Source: CAVQGM01 sp963712065
GTDB taxonomy: Bacteria; Actinomycetota; Acidimicrobiia; Acidimicrobiales; Acidimicrobilacustridaceae
DNA: 64,000 bases
Direction of reading: 5' to 3'
NCBI GenBank assembly: GCA_963712065.1
Contig: CAVQGM010000001.1
Coordinates: forward strand, 1,550,001-1,614,000
Position numbers and translations under genes: made by a program. Below are positions 41,982-49,848 of this stretch, in pieces (the first letter of the stretch is position 1; each line of letters starts with the position of its first letter). The notes beneath the pieces are model-generated. The model did no database searches. It was not told the origin of the DNA and worked only from the letters and a program-made list of their open reading frames with translations.

Positions 41982-42646
41982 TGGCATCCGTCGACGTGAA
42001 GTCCCCGGTCGGCGCCAGCGCCGGCAGCATCGAGCTCGACGAGGCGACCTTCGGCATCGAGCCCAACGTGGCCGTCATGCACCAGGTCGTCACCGCCCAG
42101 CTCGCCGCTCGCCGGGCGGGCACCCAGAGCACCAAGACGCGAGCCGAGGTGGCCGGCGGCGGGGCCAAGCCCTGGAAGCAGAAGGGCACCGGCCGCGCTC
42201 GTCAGGGTTCGATCCGCTCCCCCCAGTGGAAGGGTGGGGGCGTCGCGCTCGGTCCGAAGCCGCGCAGCTACGAGCAGCGCACGCCGAAGAAGATGATCAA
42301 GCTCGCCCTGCGCTCGGCGCTGTCCGACCGGGCGGCCGACGGCAAGGTCGTCGTCGTCGACGAGTGGTCGTTCTCCACGCCCAGCACGAAGGGAGCCGTC
42401 GACGCCCTCGCCGCCCTCGGCATCGAGGGCCGGGCCCTCGTCGTGCTCCACCGCGAGGACGTGGACACCTGGAAGAGCTTCCGGAACCTCCCGTCGGTGC
42501 AGGTGATCGAGGACACCGAGCTCAACGCCTACGACGTGCTCGTGAACGACGTCGTCGTGTTCACCCGGGCCACGCTCCCGTCGAGCGCCGCCGCATCCCC
42601 CGCTCCGAGCCACCCGGGCCCGGGCGAGGTCGGGGAAGGCGCATGA
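41981..42646 (+). CDS. rplD: 50S ribosomal protein L4
   Basis: Exit-tunnel protein, in many bacteria also the repressor of this operon; 221 aa. The tunnel loop GGGAKPWKQKGTGRARQGSI and the following SPQWKGGGVALGPKPRSYE are conserved. A short Ser/Pro/Gly-rich tail (after VVVFTRATL) extends beyond the usual end. ATG 41981 shares its A with the rplC stop; GTG 41978 is possible. Its stop sits inside an ATGA overlap with the unknown gene at 42643. Confidence 0.97.
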   Translation: MASVDVKSPVGASAGSIELDEATFGIEPNVAVMHQVVTAQLAARRAGTQSTKTRAEVAGGGAKPWKQKGTGRARQGSIRSPQWKGGGVALGPKPRSYEQRTPKKMIKLALRSALSDRAADGKVVVVDEWSFSTPSTKGAVDALAALGIEGRALVVLHREDVDTWKSFRNLPSVQVIEDTELNAYDVLVNDVVVFTRATLPSSAAASPAPSHPGPGEVGEGA

Positions 42647-42948
42647 TCATGGCCACCGACCTGCCGCGTCGTCCCGAACCGGAGGCCACCGAGCCGACCG
42701 TCGTCGATCCGACGGAGCGGGTGAAGAGCGTGGCCGACAAGGCCAACCCTCGCTTCGAGGCCGCTCGCCAGCGCGCCGAGCGCGAGGACGCCGCCCGGGC
42801 CCGTGCCCGGGCCCGCGCCGAGGCCGGAGGGGCCGAGGCCGACGATGATGCCGACGAGACCACCGCCGAGACCACCGACGAGACGCAGGCGCCGGGCGCC
42901 CCGTTCTCGTTCAACATGACCGGTGACGCGGAAGAGGAGAAGCCGTGA
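42643..42948 (+). CDS. Unknown 101-aa acidic protein coupled between L4 and L23
   Basis: I do not recognise this protein. It starts at ATG 42643, overlapping the rplD stop by 4 bases (ATGA). Its own stop overlaps the rplW GTG by 4 bases (GTGA), so the frame is embedded in the coupling chain of the operon. Sequence: a Pro/Glu-rich start, a charged helical stretch (NPRFEAARQRAEREDAARAR), then an acidic Asp/Glu/Thr part and GAPFSFNMTGDAEEEKP at the end. There are no cysteines or membrane helices; it is probably largely disordered. In other bacteria rplD is followed directly by rplW. It could be an assembly factor, a detached ribosomal-protein tail or a relic that keeps coupling. Confidence 0.75.
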   Translation: MIMATDLPRRPEPEATEPTVVDPTERVKSVADKANPRFEAARQRAEREDAARARARARAEAGGAEADDDADETTAETTDETQAPGAPFSFNMTGDAEEEKP

Positions 42949-43235
42949 AGGATCCCCGCGACGTCATCCTCGAGCCGATCGTGAGCGAGAAGTCCTACGC
43001 CCTGCTCGAGCAGAACGTCTACACCTTCCGCGTCCACCCCGACGCCAGCAAGCCCGAGATCTCCGACGCCGTCGAGAAGATCTTCGAGGTGCGCGTGGTG
43101 AAGGTGAACACGCTGAACCGCCAGGGCAAGCGCAAGCGCAACCGGCGCTCGTACACCTTCGGCACCCGTCCCGCCACCAAGCGCGCCTTCGTCACCTTGG
43201 CCGACGGCGACTCCATCGAGCTGTTCGAGGGATAG
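42945..43235 (+). CDS. rplW: 50S ribosomal protein L23
   Basis: Exit-site protein that docks trigger factor and the signal recognition particle, 96 aa. It includes VILEPIVSEKSYALLEQNVY, the FRVHPDASKPEISDAVEKIF helix and the loop QGKRKRNRRS. The GTG start at 42945 overlaps the preceding unknown gene. AGAGGAGA lies upstream within that gene. rplB follows after 4 bases. Confidence 0.97.
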   Translation: MKDPRDVILEPIVSEKSYALLEQNVYTFRVHPDASKPEISDAVEKIFEVRVVKVNTLNRQGKRKRNRRSYTFGTRPATKRAFVTLADGDSIELFEG

Positions 43236-43239
43236 GCAC

Positions 43240-44076
43240 ATGGCTCTCCGCAAGCGCAAGCCCACCAGCCCCGGTCGTCGGTTCCAGACCGTCTCGGACT
43301 TCTCCGACATCACCAAGACGGAGCCCGAGCGCTCGCTCCTCGCCAAGAAGAGCGGCACCGGCGGTCGCAACAACCTCGGCCGCAAGACCGCCCGCCACCG
43401 CGGAGGCGGCCACAAGAAGCGCTACCGCGTCATCGACTTCCGTCGGGTCAAAGACGGCGTGCCCGCGAAGGTCGCCGCCATCGAGTACGACCCCAACCGC
43501 AACTGCCGCATCGCCCTGCTGCACTACCACGACGGCGAGAAGGCCTACATCCTCGCGCCCAACGGCGTCGGCGTCGGTGACACCGTGCAGAACGGCCACG
43601 GCTCGGAGATCAAGCCCGGCAACGCGCTGCCGCTGCGGTTCATCCCCGTGGGCACCACGGTGCACAACGTCGAGCTCAAGCCCGGCGGGGGCGGCAAGAT
43701 GGCTCGCAGCGCCGGCACCAGCGTCCAGCTGGTCGCCAAGGAAGGCGACTTCGCCACGCTCCGCCTGCCCTCCACGGAGATGCGGCGGGTGCCGATCGAC
43801 TGCCGGGCCACCGTCGGTGAGGTCGGCAACGCCGAAGCCGAGCTCGTCAAGGTCGGCAAGGCCGGCCGCAACCGCTGGAAGGGCGTGCGCCCGCAGACCC
43901 GCGGCGTCGCCATGAACCCCGTCGACCACCCCCACGGTGGTGGCGAGGGCAAGACCTCGGGTGGTCGCCACCCGGTGTCGCCCTGGGGCAAGCCCGAGGG
44001 CCGCACCCGCGACAAGACCAAGCCGTCCCAGAAGCTCATCGTCCGCCGCCGGCGCACCCGCGGCTCGCGGCGGTAG
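43240..44076 (+). CDS. rplB: 50S ribosomal protein L2
   Basis: Highly conserved 23S rRNA protein needed for subunit joining and peptidyl-transferase activity; 278 aa, standard. It includes GRNNLGRKTARHRGGGHKKR and the active-site region NPVDHPHGGGEGKTSGGRHP with the conserved histidine. It starts at ATG 43240 and is followed by rpsS after 9 bases carrying GGGGAGAG. Confidence 0.98.
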   Translation: MALRKRKPTSPGRRFQTVSDFSDITKTEPERSLLAKKSGTGGRNNLGRKTARHRGGGHKKRYRVIDFRRVKDGVPAKVAAIEYDPNRNCRIALLHYHDGEKAYILAPNGVGVGDTVQNGHGSEIKPGNALPLRFIPVGTTVHNVELKPGGGGKMARSAGTSVQLVAKEGDFATLRLPSTEMRRVPIDCRATVGEVGNAEAELVKVGKAGRNRWKGVRPQTRGVAMNPVDHPHGGGEGKTSGGRHPVSPWGKPEGRTRDKTKPSQKLIVRRRRTRGSRR

Positions 44077-44085
44077 GGGAGAGCC

Positions 44086-44364
44086 ATGCCTCGCAGTCTC
44101 AAGAAGGGCCCGTTCGTCGACGACCACCTCCTGAAGAAGGTCGACGATCTGAACGACAAGAACGAGAAGCGCGTCATCAAGACCTGGTCTCGCCGCAGCA
44201 CGATCATCCCCGAGATGGTCGGCCACACCATCGCCGTCCACGACGGGCGCAAGCACGTGCCGGTGTACATCACCGAGTCGATGGTCGGGCACAAGCTCGG
44301 TGAGTTCGCCCCCACCCGGACGTTCAAGTTCCACGCCGGGCAGGAGAAGAAGGGGCGTCGTTGA
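44086..44364 (+). CDS. rpsS: 30S ribosomal protein S19
   Basis: Head protein forming a complex with S13 near the A site, 92 aa. It starts MPRSLKKGPFVDDHLLKKVD, and KTWSRRSTIIPEMVGHTIAV and GHKLGEFAPTRTFKFH are typical. GGGGAGAG lies just before the ATG. Its stop overlaps the rplV ATG by one base. Confidence 0.98.
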   Translation: MPRSLKKGPFVDDHLLKKVDDLNDKNEKRVIKTWSRRSTIIPEMVGHTIAVHDGRKHVPVYITESMVGHKLGEFAPTRTFKFHAGQEKKGRR

Positions 44365-45182
44365 TGGCCTTCGGCACCAAGACCAACGAGCGCCCGCAGA
44401 AGCGCCGCGGCGACGCCGGGCCGGGTGTGCGCGCCCAGGTCCGCTACGTGCGGATCTCGGCCTACAAGATCCGGGAGGTCCTCGACCTGATCCGCGGCGA
44501 ACAGGTCGCCCGGGCCCTCGAGATCCTCGAGTTCTCCGAGCGCGACGCCGCCCGCGTCGTGTTGAAGGGGCTCGAGTCGGCCGTCGCCAACGCCGAGCAC
44601 AACAACGGCATCCCGGCCGACGAGCTGTTCGTCTCGGCCTGCTTCGCCGACGAGGGCCCCACGCTCAAGCGCTGGCGACCCCGGGCCCGCGGTCGCGCCA
44701 CCCGGATCCGCAAGCGCACGAGTCACATCACGATCATCGTGAGCCGCCTGTCCGCCCACGACCTCGAGGCCCTGCGGGCCCGTGAGGCGGCGGGGGGCAC
44801 GGCGCGGGGCAACCGGGCCGCCGCCGAGGCCCGTCGCCAGCGGGTGCTCCGCAGCCGCCAGGCCAAGGCCGACAAGCGCGAGACCGAGGTCGACGACCAC
44901 GAGCACGAGCACGACCACGAGCACGAGCACGACCGGCCAGGCGGGGAGCACGACGCGGCGAGCGCGGCGGGCATCGTCGACCAGCAGGACGCGGTGCTCG
45001 AGGAGATGGCCGACCACGACGGCGACAACATCGGCCCGCACCACGAGACGAGGGCCGAGGCCGAGGGCATCGTCGACCAGCAGGAGGCGGTGCTCGAGGA
45101 GATCGCCGACGCCGAGGCCGACGCCTCCTCCGACACCGACCACGAGCCGAACGAAGAGCCGAACGAACAGAAGGACGCCTGA
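44364..45182 (+). CDS. rplV: 50S ribosomal protein L22 with His/Glu-rich duplicated tail
   Basis: Exit-tunnel protein; the family is about 110-120 aa but this one is 272. The L22 fold ends at about residue 130 (SHITIIVSRLS). A basic helix follows (about 131-173), then DDHEHEHDHEHEHD (177-190), a possible metal-binding cluster. Two near-identical blocks then follow, GIVDQQDAVLEEMAD (203-217) and GIVDQQEAVLEEIAD (235-249), separated by a His-containing linker, and an acidic end. The frame is unbroken and overlaps rpsC by one base, so the tail is genuinely encoded. Actinobacterial L22 tails exist, but a repeated motif is unusual. Confidence 0.96.
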   Translation: MAFGTKTNERPQKRRGDAGPGVRAQVRYVRISAYKIREVLDLIRGEQVARALEILEFSERDAARVVLKGLESAVANAEHNNGIPADELFVSACFADEGPTLKRWRPRARGRATRIRKRTSHITIIVSRLSAHDLEALRAREAAGGTARGNRAAAEARRQRVLRSRQAKADKRETEVDDHEHEHDHEHEHDRPGGEHDAASAAGIVDQQDAVLEEMADHDGDNIGPHHETRAEAEGIVDQQEAVLEEIADAEADASSDTDHEPNEEPNEQKDA

Positions 45183-46099
45183 TGGGCCAGAAGGTCAACC
45201 CCTACGGGTTCCGCCTCGGCATCACCACCGACTGGAAGTCCCGGTGGTTCGCCGACCGTGGCGAGTACGCCGCCTACGTGGTCGAGGACTGGAAGATCCG
45301 TGACTACCTGATGGGCGAGCTGCCCCACGCGGCGATCAGCCGCATCGAGGTCGAGCGCACGCGCGACCGTCTCCGGGTCGACGTGCACACCGCCCGCCCG
45401 GGCATCGTCATCGGCCGACGCGGCGCCGAGGCCGATCGCCTCCGGGCCGGGCTCGCCAAGATCACGGGCAACCTGAAGATCCAGCTCAACATCCAGGAGA
45501 TCAAGCAGCCCGAGCTCGATGCGGCGCTGATCGCCCAGGGTGTCGCCGATCAGCTCGCCGGCCGGGTGGCGTTCCGGCGGGCCATGAAGCGCGCCGTGCA
45601 GAACGCCCAGAAGGCCGGCGCCCTCGGCATCCGGGTCCAGTGCTCGGGCCGCCTCGGCGGCTCCGAGATGGCCCGCACCGAGTGGTACCGCGAGGGTCGG
45701 GTACCGCTGCACACCCTCCGGGCCGACATCGACTACGGCTTCCGCGAGGCCAAGACCACCTACGGCCGCATCGGCGTGAAGGTCTGGATCTACAAGGGCG
45801 ACATCCTCCCCTACAAGAGCGTGCTCGAGGACAAGATCAGCAAGGAAGCGGCCATGGCCGTGGGCGAGACGTCGGGCCAGGCCAAGCCCCGCAAGGTCGT
45901 GTCGTCCGCCGCCGCGCGCCGCCGACCCGCCGGCGAGGGGGCTCCCGCCGAGGAGACCCCCGAGACCGAGGAGGCCGCCCCCCTGGTCAAGGAGGCCGAC
46001 CCCGAGCTCGAGCGCCTCCTCGCCGAGGAGGAGGAGATCGAGCGCTCCGTGCGCGATCACCACGAGACCCCCCACTTCCGCCCCGGGGACGGTGACTGA
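45182..46099 (+). CDS. rpsC: 30S ribosomal protein S3 with acidic tail
   Basis: mRNA-entry protein with helicase function, 305 aa. The KH domain includes GIVIGRRGAEADRLRAGL. The C-terminal domain has MARTEWYREGRVPLHTLRAD and TYGRIGVKVWIYKGDILPY. From about residue 240 the protein extends in an Ala/Pro/Glu-rich tail ending HHETPHFRPGDGD, longer than the E. coli form. The ATG overlaps the rplV stop by one base, and rplP starts 2 bases after its end. Confidence 0.97.
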   Translation: MGQKVNPYGFRLGITTDWKSRWFADRGEYAAYVVEDWKIRDYLMGELPHAAISRIEVERTRDRLRVDVHTARPGIVIGRRGAEADRLRAGLAKITGNLKIQLNIQEIKQPELDAALIAQGVADQLAGRVAFRRAMKRAVQNAQKAGALGIRVQCSGRLGGSEMARTEWYREGRVPLHTLRADIDYGFREAKTTYGRIGVKVWIYKGDILPYKSVLEDKISKEAAMAVGETSGQAKPRKVVSSAAARRRPAGEGAPAEETPETEEAAPLVKEADPELERLLAEEEEIERSVRDHHETPHFRPGDGD

Positions 46100-46101
46100 C
46101 C

Positions 46102-46517
46102 ATGTTGATGCCGAAGAAGGTCAAGCACCGCAAGACCCAGCGCGGCCGGCTGAGGGGCAAGGCCAAGGGCGGCACCGTGGTCACGTTCGGCGACTACGGG
46201 ATCCAGGCCCTCGAGCCGGGATGGCTCACCGCCCGCCAGATCGAGGCCGCCCGTATCGCGATGACCCGCCACATCAAGCGTGGCGGCAAGGTCTGGATCA
46301 CGTGTTCCCCGACAAGCCCGTCACCCAGAAGCCGGCCGAGACCCGGATGGGCTCGGGCAAGGGCAACCCCGAGCGGTGGGTCGCGCCGGTGCGTCCCGGC
46401 CGCATCCTGTTCGAGCTGTCCTACAACGACCCGCAGGTGGCGCGTGCCGCCATCGACCGCGCCATCCAGAAGCTGCCGATCAAGGCCCGCTTCGTCGCTC
46501 GCGAGGAGGCGCTCTGA
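46102..46517 (+). CDS. rplP: 50S ribosomal protein L16 (frameshifted)
   Basis: A-site-facing protein, normally 136-140 aa. From ATG 46102 the frame reads MLMPKKVKHRKTQRGRLRGK to GGKVWI, then a base is missing at about 46298-46301 (ATCACGTG where ATCAACGTG is expected). Restoring one A continues NVFPDKPVTQKPAETRMGSG to FVAREEAL, giving 138 aa and the stop at 46517 that overlaps rpmC. An essential single-copy gene is unlikely to be broken, so a sequencing or assembly error is the likelier cause. Confidence 0.95.
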
Positions 46518-46783
46518 TGGCCAAGCCCGCCGCCCAGGCGCTCCGTGACCTCAGCGATGCCGAGCTGGTGGAGCGCCTGGCCGAGACCAAGGAAGAGCTG
46601 TTCAACCTCCGGTTCCAGCACGTGACCGGCCAGCTCGAGAACCACGCCCGGCTGGCCCACGTCAAGACCGACGTCGCCCGACTGCACACCGAGCTGCGCA
46701 TCCGGGAGATCGCCGCCGCCGAAGCCCTGGCCGCCCCGCCCGAGCGTCGGCGAGCGGGAGAGAACGAGGAGCGCGCCCGATGA
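46517..46783 (+). CDS. rpmC: 50S ribosomal protein L29
   Basis: Two-helix protein near the tunnel exit, 88 aa. The core is LRDLSDAELVERLAETKEEL, FNLRFQHVTGQLENHARL and VKTDVARLHTELRIRE. About 20 extra residues at the end are Ala/Arg/Glu-rich. Start and stop overlap rplP by 1 base and rpsQ by 4. Confidence 0.96.
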   Translation: MAKPAAQALRDLSDAELVERLAETKEELFNLRFQHVTGQLENHARLAHVKTDVARLHTELRIREIAAAEALAAPPERRRAGENEERAR

Positions 46784-47076
46784 GCGAGCAGACCGCATCC
46801 GCCGAGAACCCGACCGAGGGCTCGCGGCCGAACCCGCGCAAGATCCGCGACGGCCTGGTCGTGTCCACGAGCATGGACAAGACCGCCGTCGTGGCCGTCG
46901 TCGACCGCAAGCGGCACCCGCGCTACGACAAGACGGTCCAGCGCACCAACAAGCTCTACGTCCACGACGAGGAGAACGACCTCAACGTGGGCGATCGCGT
47001 CCGCATCGCCGAGACCCGGCCGCTGTCGAAGCTGAAGCGCTGGCGTCTGGTCGAGGTCCTGGAGCGGGCCCGATGA
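46780..47076 (+). CDS. rpsQ: 30S ribosomal protein S17
   Basis: Primary 16S rRNA-binding OB-fold protein, 98 aa. A Ser/Glu-rich N-terminal extension of about 20 residues precedes RKIRDGLVVSTSMDKTAVVA. VQRTNKLYVHDEENDLNVGD and IAETRPLSKLKRWRLVEV follow. The ATG at 46780 overlaps rpmC, and the stop overlaps rplN, by 4 bases each. Confidence 0.97.
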   Translation: MSEQTASAENPTEGSRPNPRKIRDGLVVSTSMDKTAVVAVVDRKRHPRYDKTVQRTNKLYVHDEENDLNVGDRVRIAETRPLSKLKRWRLVEVLERAR

Positions 47077-47441
47077 TCCAGCAGGAATCCCGGCTCCGGG
47101 TCGCCGACAACAGCGGCGCCAAGGAGGTGCTGTGCATCAAGGTGCTCGGCGGCTCCAAGCGGCGCTACGCCTCGATCGGCGACATCTTCGTCGCCACCGT
47201 GAAGGACGCCATCCCCGGCGCGGCGGTGAAGAAGGGCGACGTCGTCAAGTGCGTCGTCGTCCGTGTGAAGAAGGAGAAGCGCCGCGCCGACGGGTCGTAC
47301 ATCCGGTTCGACGAGAACGCCGCGGTGCTGATCAACGACCAGCTGCAGCCGCGAGGCACGCGCATCTTCGGCCCGGTGGGCCGCGAGCTCCGCGACAAGC
47401 GGTTCATGCGCATCGTCTCGCTGGCCCCGGAGGTCATCTGA
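47073..47441 (+). CDS. rplN: 50S ribosomal protein L14
   Basis: Subunit-interface protein, 122 aa, standard. It starts MIQQESRLRVADNSGAKEVL and contains GDIFVATVKDAIPGAAVKKG, the basic VRVKKEKRRADGS and FGPVGRELRDKRFMRIVSLA. Coupled by 4-base and 1-base overlaps to rpsQ and rplX. Confidence 0.98.
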   Translation: MIQQESRLRVADNSGAKEVLCIKVLGGSKRRYASIGDIFVATVKDAIPGAAVKKGDVVKCVVVRVKKEKRRADGSYIRFDENAAVLINDQLQPRGTRIFGPVGRELRDKRFMRIVSLAPEVI

Positions 47442-47750
47442 TGAAGATCCGCAAGGGCGACCGCGTCAAGGTCCTCACCGGCAAGGACCGGGGCAGGGAC
47501 GGCACCGTCACCTTCGCCTTCCCGGCCGAGGGGCAGCGTGATCGTCGACGGCGTGAACATCGCCAAGAAGCACCAGAAGCCCACCCGTTCGACCCAGCAG
47601 GGCGGGATCATCGACAAGGAGATGCCGATCCCGGTGGCCAACGTCGCCATCATCTGTGGCGCGTGCGGAAAGCCGACGCGCGTGGGCCACCGCTTCGAGC
47701 CCGACGGCACCAAGGTGCGCATCTGCCGCAAGTGCGGAGGTGACCTGTGA
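47441..47750 (+). CDS. rplX: 50S ribosomal protein L24 (frameshifted)
   Basis: Assembly-initiator KOW protein. It starts MKIRKGDRVKVLTGKDRGRD. An extra G in the GGGG run at 47530-47533 breaks the frame at FPAEG; removing it gives VIVDGVNIAKKHQKPTRSTQ and a zinc-ribbon-like end with CGACGKPT and CRKCGG, 102 aa in total, stopping at 47750 in a GTGA overlap with rplE. A homopolymer length error in the sequence is the likely explanation. Confidence 0.94.
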
Positions 47751-48328
47751 CCACGACCGCTCCCGACGCCACCCAGGCCCCGCGCCTCAAGGCTCGCTAT
47801 GCCGCCGAGGTGCGCGACCGGCTGAAGGCCGACCTGGGGCTCCCGAACGTCATGCAGGTCCCTCGCCTCGACAAGATCGTCGTGAACATGGGCGTCGGCC
47901 GGGCGCTCGTGCAGCAGTCGCTGCTCGAGGGCGCGGTCCGCGACCTGGAGGCCATCACCGGCCAGAAGGCCGTGGTCACGCGGGCCAAGAAGTCGATCGC
48001 CGGCTTCAAGCTCCGCGAGGGCAACCCCATCGGCGTCAAGGTCACCCTTCGAGGCGACCGGATGTGGGAGTTCTTCGACCGGCTCATCAGCCTGGCCATC
48101 CCCCGCATCCGTGACTTCCGTGGCCTCAACCCGCGGTCGTTCGACGGCAACGGCAACTACACCTTCGGCGTCACCGAGCAGCTGATCTTCCCGGAGATCG
48201 AGTACGACAAGGTCGACCAACCGAGGGGCATGGACATCACCATCGTCACCACCGCCCGAACCGATGACGAGGGACGCGCCCTGTTGGCCGCCCTCGGGTT
48301 CCCGTTCAAGCGTGAGGGGCAGCAGTAG
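47747..48328 (+). CDS. rplE: 50S ribosomal protein L5
   Basis: 5S rRNA-binding protein contacting the P-site tRNA, 193 aa. It includes VMQVPRLDKIVVNMGVGRAL, the QKAVVTRAKKSIAGFKLREG segment and NYTFGVTEQLIFPEIEYDKV. The N-terminal dozen residues are an extension. The GTG start overlaps rplX by 4 bases. rpsN follows after 2 bases. Confidence 0.97.
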   Translation: MTTTAPDATQAPRLKARYAAEVRDRLKADLGLPNVMQVPRLDKIVVNMGVGRALVQQSLLEGAVRDLEAITGQKAVVTRAKKSIAGFKLREGNPIGVKVTLRGDRMWEFFDRLISLAIPRIRDFRGLNPRSFDGNGNYTFGVTEQLIFPEIEYDKVDQPRGMDITIVTTARTDDEGRALLAALGFPFKREGQQ

Positions 48329-48330
48329 TC

Positions 48331-48516
48331 ATGGCCAAGAAGGCACTCAAGGAGAAGTCGCAGCGCACCCCGAAGTTCAAGGTGCGGGCGTACACCCGCT
48401 GCCAGCGCTGCGGTCGACCGCACGCGGTGTACCGCAAGTTCATGCTGTGCCGGATCTGTCTGCGGGATCTCGGGCACGCCGGGGAGATCCCCGGCCTCAA
48501 GAAGGCGAGCTGGTGA
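48331..48516 (+). CDS. rpsN: 30S ribosomal protein S14, zinc type
   Basis: Short (61 aa) type Z S14 of the small-subunit head. Two CxxC pairs, in YTRCQRCGRPH and FMLCRICLRDL, form an intact zinc site. It ends GEIPGLKKASW. GGGGCAG lies before the ATG within the end of rplE. Confidence 0.98.
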   Translation: MAKKALKEKSQRTPKFKVRAYTRCQRCGRPHAVYRKFMLCRICLRDLGHAGEIPGLKKASW

Positions 48517-48532
48517 GGGGAGGTATGACGCG

Positions 48533-48937
48533 ATGACGATGACCGACCCGATCGCCGACATGCTCACCCGGATCCGCAACGCCAACGTGGCGATGCACGA
48601 CGAGGTGCGGATGCCGTCGTCCACTCTCAAGGAGAACCTGGCTGGTCTCCTCAAGCAGGAGGGCTACATCAGCGCCTTCCACACCGAGGACAACGCCGAT
48701 CGTCCCGGTACCACCCTCGTGATCGAGATGAAGTACTCGCCTGAGCGCGAGCGCGTCATCTCGGGCGTGAAGCGCATCTCCAAGCCGGGCCTGCGCGTCT
48801 ACACCAAAGCCGACAAGATCCCCCGCGTGCTCGGCGGGCTCGGGGTCGCCGTCCTGTCCACGAGCCAGGGGCTCATGACCGACCGTGAGGCGCGCAAGCG
48901 TCGCATGGGCGGCGAGATCCTCTGCTACGTCTGGTAG
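48533..48937 (+). CDS. rpsH: 30S ribosomal protein S8
   Basis: Primary 16S rRNA-binding protein and in many bacteria the repressor of the spc operon; 134 aa. It starts MTMTDPIADMLTRIRNANVA and ends MTDREARKRRMGGEILCYVW, with the conserved STSQG before it. GGGGAGG lies upstream. rplF follows after 9 bases. Confidence 0.98.
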   Translation: MTMTDPIADMLTRIRNANVAMHDEVRMPSSTLKENLAGLLKQEGYISAFHTEDNADRPGTTLVIEMKYSPERERVISGVKRISKPGLRVYTKADKIPRVLGGLGVAVLSTSQGLMTDREARKRRMGGEILCYVW

Positions 48938-48946
48938 GGGAGCGAG

Positions 48947-49486
48947 ATGTCACGTGTCGGACGCGCCCCGATCACGGTGCCGAGCGGCGTCGAGATCGAG
49001 ATCGACGGCAACCGCGTCACGGTCAAGGGTCCCAAGGGCACCCTCGAGCGCACCGTCCCCGAGCCCATCACCCTCCGCCAGGAGGACGGCCGGCTCGTGG
49101 TCGAGCGCCCCGACGACGAGCGCCAGAACCGCTCGCTCCACGGGCTGACACGGTCGCTCGTCAACAACATGGTCGTCGGCGTCACCGAGGGCTTCCGCAA
49201 GGACCTCGACATCGTCGGCGTCGGCTACCGGGCCACTCCGAAGGGACCGGGCGCGCTCGAGCTGGCGCTCGGGTTCAGCCACCCGGTCAACGTCGACGCC
49301 CCCGATGGCATCACCTTCGAGGTGCCCACCCCCACCCACATGGCGGTGCTCGGCATCGACAAGGAGGTCGTCGGGCAGGTGGCCGCCGACATCCGGTCCA
49401 TCCGCAAGCCCGAGCCCTACAAGGGCAAGGGCGTCAAGTACCGCGACGAGCGGATCATCCGCAAGGCCGGGAAGGCAGCGAAGTGA
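48947..49486 (+). CDS. rplF: 50S ribosomal protein L6
   Basis: Protein near the sarcin-ricin loop, 179 aa, the usual length. It includes MSRVGRAPITVPSGVEIEID, TRSLVNNMVVGVTEGF, the repeated L6 fold and the C-terminal KPEPYKGKGVKYRDERIIRK. GGGGAG lies before the ATG. Its stop overlaps rplR by 4 bases. Confidence 0.98.
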   Translation: MSRVGRAPITVPSGVEIEIDGNRVTVKGPKGTLERTVPEPITLRQEDGRLVVERPDDERQNRSLHGLTRSLVNNMVVGVTEGFRKDLDIVGVGYRATPKGPGALELALGFSHPVNVDAPDGITFEVPTPTHMAVLGIDKEVVGQVAADIRSIRKPEPYKGKGVKYRDERIIRKAGKAAK

Positions 49487-49848
49487 GCGACAACGCCAAG
49501 CAGAAGCGCGAGGCCCGCATCCGCCGGCACTCGCGCGTTCGCAAGAAGGTGCGGGGCACCGCGGAGCGACCCCGTCTCGCCGTGTTCCGCTCGAACCGGC
49601 ACATCACCGCGCAGGTCATCGACGACGTCGCCGGCCGCACCCTCGCCGCCGCCTCCACGGTCGAAGCCGACCTGCGGGCCGGCGCCACCGGCAACAAGGA
49701 CGCCGCCACCGAGGTGGGGCGCCTGGTCGCCGAGCGGGCCAAGGCGGCCGGGGTCGAGCGCGTCGTGTTCGATCGTGGCGGCTTCCTCTACCAGGGCCGG
49801 GTGGCCGCCGTCGCCGACGCCGCCCGTGACGCCGGACTGGAGCTCTAG
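49483..49848 (+). CDS. rplR: 50S ribosomal protein L18
   Basis: 5S rRNA-binding protein, 121 aa. An N-terminal basic region (RRHSRVRKKVRGTAERPRLA) is followed by VFRSNRHITAQVIDD and the C-terminal VVFDRGGFLYQGRVAAVADA. GTG start overlapping rplF; rpsE follows with no gap. Confidence 0.98.
   Translation: MSDNAKQKREARIRRHSRVRKKVRGTAERPRLAVFRSNRHITAQVIDDVAGRTLAAASTVEADLRAGATGNKDAATEVGRLVAERAKAAGVERVVFDRGGFLYQGRVAAVADAARDAGLEL

Noticed and set aside
44940..45180. L22 tail as a separate overlapping gene
   Set aside because: It is continuous in frame with L22, with no internal start preceded by a ribosome site and a direct overlap to rpsC.
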